From JALYXV01 sp963733505 (GTDB lineage: Bacteria; Actinomycetota; Acidimicrobiia; Acidimicrobiales; Palsa-688), in contig CAVTDW010000025.1 of assembly GCA_963733505.1 (NCBI GenBank), positions 62,001-126,000 on the forward strand: 64,000 bases of DNA, in the 5' to 3' direction. Both the position numbers and the translations under genes were made by a program. The notes beneath the pieces are model-generated. The model was not told the origin of the DNA, made no database searches, and saw only the letters and a list, made by a program, of their open reading frames with translations. How positions within the stretch are numbered: the first letter of the stretch is position 1; each line of letters begins with the position of its first letter. Below are positions 27,771-37,443 of the stretch, one piece after another.

Positions 27771-28580
27771 ATGTCGGATCGCGTCAGCTGCACCATCGAA
27801 GACGGCGTCGCCGACGTCCGCCTCACCCGGCCCGAGAAACGCAATGCCATCGACCTGGCCATGTTCGACGCCCTCATCGACGCGGGCGAGGCCGTAGGCG
27901 GCGACCCGGCGGTGCGGGCGGTGGTGCTCTCCGGGGAGGGCCGGTCGTTCTGCGCCGGGCTCGACCGGGCCGCCTTCGAAGCCATGTTGGGAAAAGGCGA
28001 CGCCGGAGGCGGCTCGTTCGCGGTGGGCGCACTGGGCCGTCGGGTGGGCCACATGGCGTCGGTCGCCCAGCACGCCGTAACCGCCTGGAGCGCCCTGGCG
28101 GTGCCGGTGATCGCGGCGGTGCACGGCCACGCCCTCGGTGGCGGCCTGCAACTGGCGCTGGGCGCCGACATCCGCATCGTCGCTCCCGACGCCGAGCTGT
28201 CGGTGCTGGAGATCCGTTGGGGGTTGATCCCGGACATGACCGGGAGCCAGGTGTTGCCCGCTCTGGTGGGGTTGGACGTGGCCAAGGACCTCACGTTCTC
28301 CGGGCGCACGGTCAGGGGCGACGAGGCGGTACGACTCGGGTTGGCGACCCGGCTCAGCGACACTCCCCGCGAGGATGCCCTGGCCCTGGCCCGCGAGATC
28401 GCGGCGAAGAGCCCCTCGGCCATCCGTTCGGCCAAGGAACTGCTCAACCTGGCCGGGCGGGTCAGCTTCGAGGAAGGGCTGCTCGCGGAGCAGCGGGCCC
28501 AGCGGCGCCTGATCGGTGGGGCCGACCAGATCGAGGCGATCACCGCCTTCTTGGAGGGCCGGTCGCCGCGCTGGCCTTAG
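27771..28580 (+). CDS. Enoyl-CoA hydratase/isomerase (crotonase) family protein
   Basis: A 269-residue protein with RLTRPEKRNAIDLAMF at the N-terminus, GRSFCAGLD (oxyanion-hole loop) and HGHALGGGLQLALGADIRI, the crotonase core. It acts on acyl-CoA esters, probably in fatty or aromatic acid breakdown; an EchA-type hydratase or isomerase is likely. The ATG at 27771 directly follows GGGAGGCCTTTTCCC, one of four copies of a dispersed motif whose GGGAGG may act as the ribosome site here. Confidence 0.85.
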   Translation: MSDRVSCTIEDGVADVRLTRPEKRNAIDLAMFDALIDAGEAVGGDPAVRAVVLSGEGRSFCAGLDRAAFEAMLGKGDAGGGSFAVGALGRRVGHMASVAQHAVTAWSALAVPVIAAVHGHALGGGLQLALGADIRIVAPDAELSVLEIRWGLIPDMTGSQVLPALVGLDVAKDLTFSGRTVRGDEAVRLGLATRLSDTPREDALALAREIAAKSPSAIRSAKELLNLAGRVSFEEGLLAEQRAQRRLIGGADQIEAITAFLEGRSPRWP

Positions 28581-28672
28581 GCGCGCCATTGGGCGCGTTC
28601 GACCGGAACTCGCGACCTCGTCCCCGATAGCGTGGCGGCCCATCGGGCCGTCGAGCGAGGTGCGTCCAAACC

Positions 28673-30727
28673 GTGGCCCGGTATAGGCCGGTTCACCGTG
28701 CTCCGCGGCCCTCGGGCCGCAGCACGCCGCCCGGGGCCGGTCCCGGACCCGGTCCCGTGGGGGGTCCGCCCGGAACAGGTGGTGCCCGCAGTGCCGAGGT
28801 CGCGGAGGGCGAATGGGCCGCCGTGGAGGCACCCCGCAGGGCGGGCGGTGCGTTCGGGTCGGGGGAAGCATCGGGATCGGGGGCCTCGCTCGGCTGGCAA
28901 CACCCCGCGGCGGGGCGTCGGATACGGCGTCGGCAGCTGATCACTCGGGCCCTGGTGGTCGTCGTCCTGGCGGGTATCGGGGTCAGCATCGGTGGTGTCA
29001 TCGGCGATCGCCGGGGCGTCGCCGGTGGCCCGTCGCCCACCGGCTCGGAGACCGAACCCACCATCACGACACCGGGGACGGTCGTGAGCGGTCAGCCCGG
29101 CAAGGCCTCGCAGGTCTCGGCCCGGCTGCAGTCCGAGAACGCCCTGCCCGGCTCGGCGGGGTGGAAGCTCACCGACGGGGCGGACAACCATGAGATCGAG
29201 GGGTTCGCGTCGACCACCAGCATCAACCAAGGTGAACCGGTCAGCCTGTACGTCTCCACCGCGGCGCCCACCTTTCACGTCGAGGTGTACCGCATGGGGT
29301 ACTACCAGGGCCTCGGCGCCCGCCTCCTCCACACGTCGCAGGAGTTGGCGGGCACCACGCAGGCCCGGCCCGTCGTCACCCCCGTGACCAACATGGTGGA
29401 GGCGCCCTGGCAGGCCTCGCTCACCTTGGCGACGACGGCCTGGCCCGGCGGCGACTACCTGCTGAAACTGGTCGCCAGCACCGGCAAGCAACGCTACGTG
29501 CCGCTCACGGTTCGCAACGATGCCAGCACCGCCGCCTTCGTGGTGATCAACGCCGTCACCACCTGGCAGGCGTACAACATCTGGGGCGGCTACGACCTGT
29601 ACCAAGGGCAGAACCGAACCGGCAGCGACTACGGGCACCGGGCTCGGATTGTGTCGTTCGACCGTCCGTACACCCTCGGCGACGGGGCGGGCGACTTCCT
29701 GGGCCTGGAGTATCCGCTGGTGTCGCTGGTCGAGTCGCTGGGCCTCGACGTCACCTACGTCACCGACATCGACCTGCAACACCAGCCCAACCCCCTGCTG
29801 GGTCACCGGGCGGCCATCAGCCTGGGACACGACGAGTACTACTCGCTCACGATGCGCCAGAGCCTGGAACAGGCCCGGGACCGGGGCGTCAACCTGGCGT
29901 TCCTCGGCGCCAACGCCGTGTTCCGCCATATCCGTTTGGTGCCGTCGCCGCTTGGTGCCGACCGCCGCCAGATCGACTACAAGTCGGCCCGAGAGGATCC
30001 GTTGCGGGGCAAGGACGACGCCGACGTCACCGTCAACTGGCGGGATCCGCCCAACCGCAATCCCGAAAGCCAGCTGATCGGCGACTTCTACCAGTGCAAC
30101 CCAGTCCGGGCCGACATGGTCGTCGTCGACCCCGCCAACTGGTTGTTCGACGGGGTGGCCGCCCCCGCGGGCCTGAAGCTGCCCGGCGTAGTCGGTTCCG
30201 AGTACGACCGCTACGACCCAACGGTCCCCGGGCCGTCAAACGTCGAGATCCTCACCCATTCGCCGCTTCGTTGCGGGGGCAAGGCCGACTTCGCCGACGC
30301 CACGTACTACAGCGCCCCGAGCGGCGCCGGTGTGTTCGCCTCGGGGACGACCGACTGGGTCGGCAACATGGATGTCCATTGCCAGCCGGTGGGCTGCGCC
30401 GGGCGGGTGCTGGGGCCGGTCATGGCCAACCTGCTGGCGGCGTTCGGCAACGGTCCCGCGGGCGTGGTGCATCCGTCCAACCCGGCGCAGTCGACCGTGC
30501 GTTCACGACCTCCGGCATCGACGACGGTACCGACAACGGGGTCTGCGGGCGGGGGTGCGAGCGGGGGTGCGGGGGGCTCCGATTCCGGCTCGGCAGGAGC
30601 GGTGCGGACCGGGGGGAACAAGAATGACCTCCCAGACGCTGTACCGTATGGCTTGTTGTGCCGAGAGGAGTCATTGTGGTTGAGGAGTCAGTCCAAGGTG
30701 CGGTCGATCGTTGGATCGCCGAGTTGA
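28673..30727 (+). CDS. N,N-dimethylformamidase beta-subunit-like surface protein
   Basis: A 684-residue protein. A Pro/Gly-rich N-terminus (1-85) is followed by one membrane segment (ALVVVVLAGIGVSIGGVIG), then a large extracellular region. NHEIEGFASTTSINQGEPVSLYVST and HVEVYRMGYYQGLGAR, then SLGHDEYYSLTMRQ and FLGANAVFRHIRL, follow the C-terminal domain of DMFase beta-like proteins common in actinobacteria. The catalytic role is unproven. A Ser/Gly-rich tail ends the protein, and its last 52 bp overlap the next small gene. The GTG 28673 start is the longest supportable one. Confidence 0.75.
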   Translation: MARYRPVHRAPRPSGRSTPPGAGPGPGPVGGPPGTGGARSAEVAEGEWAAVEAPRRAGGAFGSGEASGSGASLGWQHPAAGRRIRRRQLITRALVVVVLAGIGVSIGGVIGDRRGVAGGPSPTGSETEPTITTPGTVVSGQPGKASQVSARLQSENALPGSAGWKLTDGADNHEIEGFASTTSINQGEPVSLYVSTAAPTFHVEVYRMGYYQGLGARLLHTSQELAGTTQARPVVTPVTNMVEAPWQASLTLATTAWPGGDYLLKLVASTGKQRYVPLTVRNDASTAAFVVINAVTTWQAYNIWGGYDLYQGQNRTGSDYGHRARIVSFDRPYTLGDGAGDFLGLEYPLVSLVESLGLDVTYVTDIDLQHQPNPLLGHRAAISLGHDEYYSLTMRQSLEQARDRGVNLAFLGANAVFRHIRLVPSPLGADRRQIDYKSAREDPLRGKDDADVTVNWRDPPNRNPESQLIGDFYQCNPVRADMVVVDPANWLFDGVAAPAGLKLPGVVGSEYDRYDPTVPGPSNVEILTHSPLRCGGKADFADATYYSAPSGAGVFASGTTDWVGNMDVHCQPVGCAGRVLGPVMANLLAAFGNGPAGVVHPSNPAQSTVRSRPPASTTVPTTGSAGGGASGGAGGSDSGSAGAVRTGGNKNDLPDAVPYGLLCREESLWLRSQSKVRSIVGSPS

Positions 30728-30921
30728 GCGATGGCCTGTCGTTGTCGTCGACGACGGTCCAGGACCGGCTGTTCGATCTCTGGGGCATGCTCGAGGAGGG
30801 TGAGGTCCGCCGCGAGGTAGAACGCTGGCTGACGCAGACGCTCGACCGGCACCTCTACACCAGCAGCGAACTCATCACCCGGCTGCGTGGCCTCACGGTT
30901 CTGGAGTCGGTTCACTCCTGA
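30676..30921 (+). CDS. Small helical hypothetical protein
   Basis: An 81-residue protein starting at GTG 30676 with AGAGGAG 5-6 nt upstream, preferred over GTG 30658. It is largely helical (VQDRLFDLWGMLEEGEVRRE, LTQTLDRHL) with no membrane segment. It overlaps the tail of the DMFase-like gene and is convergent with the DUF1501 gene 22 bp away. No family is recognised. Confidence 0.6.
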   Translation: MVEESVQGAVDRWIAELSDGLSLSSTTVQDRLFDLWGMLEEGEVRREVERWLTQTLDRHLYTSSELITRLRGLTVLESVHS

Positions 30922-30942
30922 GTCCGCGTCCCCGCAGGGGCG

Positions 30943-32309
30943 TCAGATCAGACTGAGGGTCGGGAACGTCTGGTTCAGCGCGACCTTCGGGTCGACCCCG
31001 ATCACGTCGGCCAGCATGGTTGCGAAGACGCTGCGGAAGTCGGTCGTGAACTTGAGGTTGCCGTTGTCCAGGTCGACGAGCGACGGTTCCGCTCCGTAGA
31101 ACTGGCCGCCCTTGACGGCGTGGCCGGCGACGAACAACGGCGCCGCGGTGCCGTGGTCGGTGCCGCCGCTCAGGTTCTCGGCGACGCGGCGCCCGAACTC
31201 CGAGTACGTCATCAGGACCACGTTGGCCGCCGCTGGATGGTCCTTCAACGAGGTCATGAATCCGCTGATCCCGGTGTCCAGCTCGCTCATGAGGCGGGCG
31301 TGGGCGTCCTTTTCCTGGGCGTGGTTGTCGAAGCCGCCCATACTGACCTGATAGACCCGCGTCGGGCTGCCCGCCTTGACGAGCTGGGCGACGACGTCCA
31401 ACTGGCTGGTCAGATCTGTGGCCGCCGCCTTGGGGGCCTTGGGGGCGCTTTGGCTTTCGGGGCTGCCTTCGCTTTGGCCCCGTTGGTGGGCTGGGTCGTC
31501 GGGGCGGCCGTGGCCGCGCCGGCGGAACTGTTCAGCAGGTCATCCAAGGTGTGCTGGACCTGGAGGAGGTCGGCGCCGGAGTGGGCGACCATCGCCGCCA
31601 GCCCCGTTCGGTCGGGGCCGGCCGCGTCGAACGACGCCAGGACCGGAGCCAATGCGGGGCCTCCCGGGATGGTGATCGAGCCGCCGGAGACGGCGGTGCC
31701 CGCGCTGTGCTCGCCTGCGAGGAGCCGGGGCAGGGTGTTCCCGATGCTGATGGCCCGCATGGGATCGGTGCCGGTGGCGTCGAGCCAGCGCCCGAGGACA
31801 CCTGAGGCGACGGGGGTCTCCGGTGAGGCCGTCTGCCAGATGTCCATCCCCCGGAAGTGGCTGAGCACCGGATTGGGGTAGCCGACCCCCCGGACCACGG
31901 CCAGCTGCTTGGCGTCCCAGAGGGCCTTCATTCCCTTCAGATTGGGGTGAAAGGCCAGCCCGTCGCCCACCGGGAGCACCTGATCGGGTTGATAGCCGAG
32001 CGTCGGGCGGCCGTGCAGGTACTGGCTGTCCTGGTAGGGGATCACGGTGTTGAGCCCGTCGTTGCCGCCGTAGAGGGTCACCATCACGAGGATCCCCTTG
32101 CCGGCGGCCAGGCTCCGGCTGGCGCCCGACTGGGCCGGAGCGAGCAGGTGGCCCCAGGCGTCGTGGCTGAGCGCCAGGGCGGTGGCGCCCGCCACACCGA
32201 CCCCCGCCGCCCCGGCGATGAACCACCGGCGGCTGACGGTGTGATTCCCTGTGTGGCTCGCTGTCTGAGCGGCTGTCTGAGTGGGGTCGTGCGACGACAT
32301 GGGAGGCAT
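30943..32309 (-). CDS. DUF1501 protein with Tat signal (one frameshift)
   Basis: About 455 residues after correcting a 1-nt deletion near 31,441-31,447 beside a run of five G. The N-terminus has the twin-arginine motif SRRWFIAGAAGVG. The body carries GNDGLNTVIPY, HFRGMDIWQTA, YSEFGRRVAEN and TDHGTAAPLFV, the DUF1501/sulfatase-like pattern. The frame before the lesion ends in a Lys/Ala/Pro stretch; the C-terminal 150 residues continue in another frame. The start ATG 32309 is 14 bp after the DUF1800 stop. These two genes form a conserved pair of exported proteins of unknown role. Confidence 0.8.
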
Positions 32310-32323
32310 GGGACGCTCCACGA

Positions 32324-33739
32324 TCAGTTGAGGATGTACTCGGGGGCGCACACGGCCAACGCCACCAGGGCGGTCGGCTGCGACGCCACATGGTTCAACG
32401 CCGCCACCGTGGTTTGGCCCCACCCGTCGACGGAGAGGCGGCGCGCCAGCTCCGCCGGTCGCTGGTTGGCCGGCAGGGCCGTCAGCCAGGACAGGTCGAG
32501 GCGGTGCCCGAGCGTCGCCGCGAACTGCAGCCGGATGAGTGAGGTGGCGGTATTCAGCCAGTAGGTGTTCTGGGGCCAGCCGCCCACGCTCGGCGGGTTG
32601 AACGGCACCTGGGCCAAGGCGGTGAGGACGTTGCTCAAGGCGACCCGAGGGGTCGCCGCAGCACCCGTGGCCGCGCCAGTGGCAGCGCCCGTGGCCGCTT
32701 CCGCCGGGGCGCCGGGGGGCTTCAGGTCGGCGTCGACCCCGAACGCCCGGGCCAGGCCGACGACCCACTCGATGGGCTGCTTGACGAGACCCTGGCGGGC
32801 CGTAGGGCTGGTGAACGCGGGATGGAGGAGGATGGCCCGCAACAGCGACGTGACGTTGAGATCTTTGGCGTATGCCGCCGCCAGCGGTCCGACGATCGGG
32901 TCGGTCGTCGAAACCGGATAGGCCAGATGGCTCCAGAGCTTGGCCACGACGAAGCGCGACGAGGCCGGGCTGTGGGTGATGAGGCTGACCACGTCGGTCC
33001 CGTCGAGGTTCCCGGTCTGGCCGAGGACCGTCTTCACGCCGCTGTCGTGGCGCCGGGCGTTCAGCACGAACTCGCCGCTCCCGAGCGACAAGGTCCAACC
33101 GGTGAACGCCCGGGCCGCTTCCTGCACGTCGGTCTCGCTGTAGTTGCCGATCCCGAGCGTGAACAGCTCCATCAGTTCCCGGGCGAAGTTCTCGTTGGGG
33201 TGGCCGGCCACATTGGACTCGGTGTCGAGCCACAGCATCATGGCCGCGTCCTTGGCCACCGCCTGGGTCAACGCCTCGAAGCTGGCACCGCCGAGGGTCC
33301 GGAACAGCTGGTTCTGGCGGTACATCAGGCCCGCCACCTTCACCTTCTGGAAGGCGGTGGCGAAATGGCCGTGCCAGAGCAGGGTCAGCTTCTCCCGCAG
33401 CGGCGTCGAGGTGACGATCATCCGGTCGAGCCACCAACGCTGCAGCGCCACGTACTGCTGGTTTTCCAGCGCTCGGCGCTGACGCTGGTACGCCTGGCGG
33501 GCGGCCGGATCGGTCGGGACCGGGCCCAGGGTCACCCGCGCCGCGGTCAGGTCGGGGAGGCGCACGGCGTCGCCCGCCGGGTCATGGGCACTCAGGCCCG
33601 CGAGCAGGGACTCGACGGTTGCCCGGTACCCCGCCCGTGTTGCCTGGTCGACCTCGTCGGGGTGAGCGCCGAAACCGGCCCGGCGCAGCAGGTGGGCGAT
33701 GTTGGCCCTCGTCGGATCGGTCGCCTCGGCCACGACCAT
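32324..33739 (-). CDS. DUF1800 domain protein
   Basis: A 471-residue protein. HLLRRAGFGAHPDEVD at the N-terminus, KLTLLWHGHFATAFQKV, NENFARELMELFTLGIGNY and ARAFTGWTL are the DUF1800 signature segments. No signal peptide is seen, though partners of the family are exported with DUF1501. A low-complexity stretch (AATGAATGAATGAA) near residue 350 is unusual. It leads the operon with the DUF1501 gene. Confidence 0.9.
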   Translation of the reverse strand: MVVAEATDPTRANIAHLLRRAGFGAHPDEVDQATRAGYRATVESLLAGLSAHDPAGDAVRLPDLTAARVTLGPVPTDPAARQAYQRQRRALENQQYVALQRWWLDRMIVTSTPLREKLTLLWHGHFATAFQKVKVAGLMYRQNQLFRTLGGASFEALTQAVAKDAAMMLWLDTESNVAGHPNENFARELMELFTLGIGNYSETDVQEAARAFTGWTLSLGSGEFVLNARRHDSGVKTVLGQTGNLDGTDVVSLITHSPASSRFVVAKLWSHLAYPVSTTDPIVGPLAAAYAKDLNVTSLLRAILLHPAFTSPTARQGLVKQPIEWVVGLARAFGVDADLKPPGAPAEAATGAATGAATGAAATPRVALSNVLTALAQVPFNPPSVGGWPQNTYWLNTATSLIRLQFAATLGHRLDLSWLTALPANQRPAELARRLSVDGWGQTTVAALNHVASQPTALVALAVCAPEYILN

Positions 33740-33889
33740 CAGTAGGCCAGAGAGTTGTGAGCAACCTGTTATGGCGGCCCGCTACTTCTATGAATCTGGG
33801 GGATGCGCCGTCCGATTCTCGCTTGCCCCGGCTTCCGTTCGCCTGCATGATGCCGTGACCCGTTTGCAACTTCGGAGCTTTGGAGGACC

Positions 33890-34786
33890 ATGTCCCGGCG
33901 CGGGCAGCTGCTGTTCCTGTTGATGAGCGTCATCTGGGGGATCCCCTATCTGCTCATCAAGGTGGCGGTACGCGAACTCTCGGCGCCGCAGTTGGTGTTC
34001 GCCCGCACCGCCCCCGCCGCCCTCCTGCTGGTACCCATCGCCTGGCGCCGCGGCTACCTCCGGCCCCTCCTCGCCCATTGGCGGGCCGTGCTGGCCTATA
34101 CCGCCATCGAGGTGGCGGGTCCATGGTTCCTGCTGTCGACCGCCGAGAAGCGGCTGTCCAGTTCGGTGTCGGGCCTGCTCATCGCCACCGTGCCCCTGAT
34201 CGGGGCGGGGCTGGCGCTGGCGGTCGGCCACGAGGAGCAGCTGGACCGCCGGCGGGTCATCGGGTTGTTGATCGGCCTGAGCGGGGTGGGACTACTGGTC
34301 GGGATCGACCTCCATGGGACCAACCTGCTGGCCGTGGGCGAGGCGACCCTGACCGCGGTCGGGTATGCCACCGGTCCCTTGATCATCAGTCGCCGTTTCT
34401 CGGACATGCCCGGCCTGGGCCTGGTCGCCGCTTCCTTCGGCCTGACCTCGCTGGCGTACGCCCCGATCGCCCTCAGCACCTGGCCCGATCACGTGTCGGG
34501 CGAGGTCGTGGGGGCCGTCGCGGTGCTCACCGTCGTCTGCACTGCGGTCGCCTTCCTCCTGTTCTTCGCCCTCATCGTCGAGGTGGGCCCGGCCCGGGCC
34601 ACCGTGATCACCTTCGTCAATCCCGCGGTGGCCGTCGTCCTCGGCGTCATCGCACTGGGCGAGCCGCTGTCGCTCGGCATCGCCATCGGCTTCCCCATGA
34701 TCTTGGCCGGTTCGGTCCTGGCGACGGGGAAGTCCCGCCAGATCCGGGCGGTCGCCGAGGCCCCCGTGACCCCGAGTCCCACCTGA
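33890..34786 (+). CDS. EamA/DMT family transporter
   Basis: A 298-residue protein with ten predicted membrane helices as two EamA repeats. The first begins LLFLLMSVIWGIPYLLIKVAV with the typical W-G pair, and the second follows ATLTAVGYATGPLII. Family members export metabolites or amino acids; the substrate is unknown. GGAGG lies 3-4 nt before the ATG. It is divergent from DUF1800. Confidence 0.85.
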   Translation: MSRRGQLLFLLMSVIWGIPYLLIKVAVRELSAPQLVFARTAPAALLLVPIAWRRGYLRPLLAHWRAVLAYTAIEVAGPWFLLSTAEKRLSSSVSGLLIATVPLIGAGLALAVGHEEQLDRRRVIGLLIGLSGVGLLVGIDLHGTNLLAVGEATLTAVGYATGPLIISRRFSDMPGLGLVAASFGLTSLAYAPIALSTWPDHVSGEVVGAVAVLTVVCTAVAFLLFFALIVEVGPARATVITFVNPAVAVVLGVIALGEPLSLGIAIGFPMILAGSVLATGKSRQIRAVAEAPVTPSPT

Positions 34787-34816
34787 GCGCGGGCCGCCGC
34801 CAGGGCTACGCCAGGG

Positions 34817-35777
34817 CTACGCCAGGTCGGCGGTCATGCTGATCTGGCCCTTCGCCTGGATGAGGTGGAACAACAGCAGGAGCTGCGTCACCGCCAGGGC
34901 CTCGTTGCGGGTGTCGGTGTCGATCAGACCCAACGCCTGGGGCAGCGGCCTCGTGGGTATCCAACTCGTCCCAGATCGCTTCCTCGATCACCCGGGTCGT
35001 GTCTCGCTCGGCATAGGCGTGCACATGGACCAAGTCCACCGGCTTGCCGTCGTCGTCGCGAAGCAGCTTGACGTGCATGGCCTCGCGGGTGTTCTCGCCG
35101 ATGATCTTGGACAGGTCGGGGTGGGGGATGGTGGGCCGCAGCTGGATGGTGGCGCTGGGCGGGTCGCCCACGACCTCGCCCCGGAGCTCGACGGGGGCGA
35201 AACGCACCACGATGTCGGCATGCGCCCGCTGGGGCCGGATGAACGCCGCCGACTCCGGCTCCCGTTTGGCCAGATCGGCGACGACCTGCTCCTCGGTGTA
35301 GCCCCGCTTCTGGGTGTCGCGCTTGACCTTCCAGGCCCGGCGCACGATCTCGGGCGGGTCCAGGTACACCGTGATGTCGAAGCACGCCCGCGACAGCTTG
35401 GTGTAGAGCGGGAACAGCCCTTCGATGATCACGAATTCCCGTGGCTCGACCAGCACCGGCCGCCCGAGGGTGCCGTCGTGATGGTTGTACACCGGCTTCA
35501 AGATGGCCTGGCCCATGCTGAGCAGCTGCAGGTGCTGCTCCATGATCTCGATGTAGTTGCACTCCGGGTGCAGTGGGGTGAACGGCAGCGACTTGCGCTC
35601 CACCCGGTCATAACGGTGGTAGTCATCCACACAGACCGAGGTGATCCGCTCCGGCCCGAGGGCGGCCACCAAACCCTTGGTGATCGTGGTCTTCCCTGCG
35701 GCACTGTCGCCGGCGATCGCCAACATGATCGGTCGGGCGACGCTGCCGTTGGTGCGGCTCGCCCGATGGATGTTCAT
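34817..35777 (-). CDS. Phosphoribulokinase-like P-loop kinase (one frameshift)
   Basis: About 319 residues. GDSAAGKTTITKGL is the P-loop; VDDYHRYDRVERK, PVYNHHDGT, IIEGLFPLYT and VYLDPPEIVRRAWKVKRD match the phosphoribulokinase/uridine kinase family, closest by eye to class II phosphoribulokinase. An insertion near 34,946 breaks the frame; the real C-terminus (ALGLIDTDTRNEAL to SMTADLA) lies in the next frame and ends at 34817. Without RuBisCO here, a Calvin-cycle role is unproven. The start is ATG 35777 with GGAG just upstream. Confidence 0.75.
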
Positions 35778-35982
35778 CTGCTCCGGCAATGGGGTTCCTC
35801 GTCTACGTGGGTGTCGGTCTCGGTCGGTCTCGCATCGGCCTTCCGGAGTGCGGCGACACTGCCACTCCCCCAAGTTCCTGGCCGGACAGGGTACCTACAC
35901 CGGCGTCGTTCGTGCCAGTGGGCCCCGGGCGCGCCACCACCCCCGCCGGGGCGGGGGCGGCAGTGCGTTCGACGGCTCGCAG

Positions 35983-36558
35983 TTAGTGGACGCCGCGGCG
36001 GTCAATGGTGAACGGCATCGACAACGGGTGCGTCGATCCGTGGCCGACAAAGACCTGCTCGCCGCCGGCGGGATGGCCGTTGACGAACAGGTGGAACACC
36101 AACGAATCGGCGCAGTGGGTCGCGAAGTGCACGCCGTCGATGGCGCCGTAGTTGTTGAAAACGAACCCGACCCGATGGTCCTGCGGGCCCACCTTGACGA
36201 CGTCGTTGCGCTCGTCGTCGACCCGCTGGGACTCGATGGTCCCATTGGTCGTGATCCAACCGCTGAACACCACGTGGTCATGGGTCGGGTGGGTCACCTC
36301 GAGGTGCCACCCGGTGGTGTTGTGCCACAGGTAGAAGCCCTGGGGCGCCCCGGCCGCCAGTCCCGCCGGCTGCCCGTTGGCGGCATCGGGCCACTCCTCG
36401 GTTTCGCATTTGGCCGGAGGAGCCGGTGCGGCGGCGGCCGTCGTGGCGTCGCTCTGCACCGTCGGGCGGCTGGCGGCCCCCGCGGGCAGGGCCGTCCAAG
36501 TGCCCACGCCGATCACACCGGCCGCGACGGCGACAAGTACCGGCTTGGCGAGTTTCAT
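35983..36558 (-). CDS. Secreted hypothetical protein
   Basis: A 191-residue protein with a signal peptide (MKLAKPVLVAVAAGVIGVGTW...) and a mature beta-rich domain containing GFYLWHNTTGWHLEVTHP and VGFVFNNYGAIDGVHF. Two Cys remain in the mature part. No family is recognised. The ATG 36558 is preceded by AAAGGACG. It lies upstream of the PRK-like gene, with the ABC ATPase gene above it on the same strand. Confidence 0.65.
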   Translation of the reverse strand: MKLAKPVLVAVAAGVIGVGTWTALPAGAASRPTVQSDATTAAAAPAPPAKCETEEWPDAANGQPAGLAAGAPQGFYLWHNTTGWHLEVTHPTHDHVVFSGWITTNGTIESQRVDDERNDVVKVGPQDHRVGFVFNNYGAIDGVHFATHCADSLVFHLFVNGHPAGGEQVFVGHGSTHPLSMPFTIDRRGVH

Positions 36559-36632
36559 GACATCGTCCTTTCGTTGGTGGTGGCTCACCCGAAAGGCTGC
36601 GCCGCTCCTGTGGGGAGACTGCGACCGAGCGG

Positions 36633-37436
36633 TTAGGGATCGATGAAGCCCGCCGCCCGGCAGGTCCAGCGGCCCCGAGCGCCCTCCACGTCGAGCCCCA
36701 TCCCGAAGGTGGTCGACACGTTGGCCGAGGTCAGGACCTCCTCGATCGGCCCCGCCGCCACGACGGCGCCCTCGCGAAGCAACAGCAGGTGGGAAAAATG
36801 GGCGGGGATCTCCTCCACGTGGTGTGTGACCAGGACCATCGGCGGCGACGCGGGATCGGCCGCCAGCTGCGCCAGCCGGGAAACGAGGCGCTCGCGCCCC
36901 GCGATGTCGAGCCCCGCGGCGGGCTCGTCGAGCAGCAGGAGGTCCGGTTCGGCCATCAAGGTCCGGGCCAGCAGGACCTGCTGGCGTTCGCCCTCGGAGA
37001 GCACCCCGAACGGCCGGTCGGCGACCGCCGCGAAGCCGGCGCGGGCCAGCAGGTCCTCGGCCCGGCTGCGATCGGCGGCGGCGTAGGTGTGCCACCACGG
37101 CTCGAGGGCCGCGTGGCGGGCGCTCATCACCACGTCCACGGCCGTGACCGACGGCACCAGCATCTTGGCGATCGCGGCGCTGACGATGCCGATGCGTTGA
37201 CGCAGGCTCCGGACGTCGACGTGGCCGAGCTGGTGGCCGAGCACCGCAACGGTGCCCCGGGTGGGGTGGAGGTACCCCGACGCCAGCTGCAGCAGCGTCG
37301 TCTTGCCGGAGCCGTTGGGGCCGAGAACGGCCCACCGCTCCTCGCGGGCCACCCGCCAGGTCACGGCCCGTAACACGGGCGTCGCGCCTCGCACGACATC
37401 GACCCGGTCGAAGTTCAGGGCATCCCCGACCGTCAC
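36633..37436 (-). CDS. ABC transporter ATP-binding protein
   Basis: A 267-residue ATPase. GPNGSGKTTLLQL is Walker A, LSEGERQQVLLAR the signature, DLLLLDEPAAGLD Walker B, and VTHHVEE the H-loop. No permease gene adjoins it, so its partner is unknown; the sequence resembles ModF/FecE-like or stand-alone ATPases. GTG 37436 starts 7 bp after the mannosidase stop, so both are on one transcript. Confidence 0.85.
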   Translation of the reverse strand: MTVGDALNFDRVDVVRGATPVLRAVTWRVAREERWAVLGPNGSGKTTLLQLASGYLHPTRGTVAVLGHQLGHVDVRSLRQRIGIVSAAIAKMLVPSVTAVDVVMSARHAALEPWWHTYAAADRSRAEDLLARAGFAAVADRPFGVLSEGERQQVLLARTLMAEPDLLLLDEPAAGLDIAGRERLVSRLAQLAADPASPPMVLVTHHVEEIPAHFSHLLLLREGAVVAAGPIEEVLTSANVSTTFGMGLDVEGARGRWTCRAAGFIDP

Positions 37437-37443
37437 CGCCGAA

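Noticed and set aside
34817..35777. Evidence for a Calvin cycle
   Set aside because: The kinase alone is not enough; no RuBisCO or other cycle gene is in the window.
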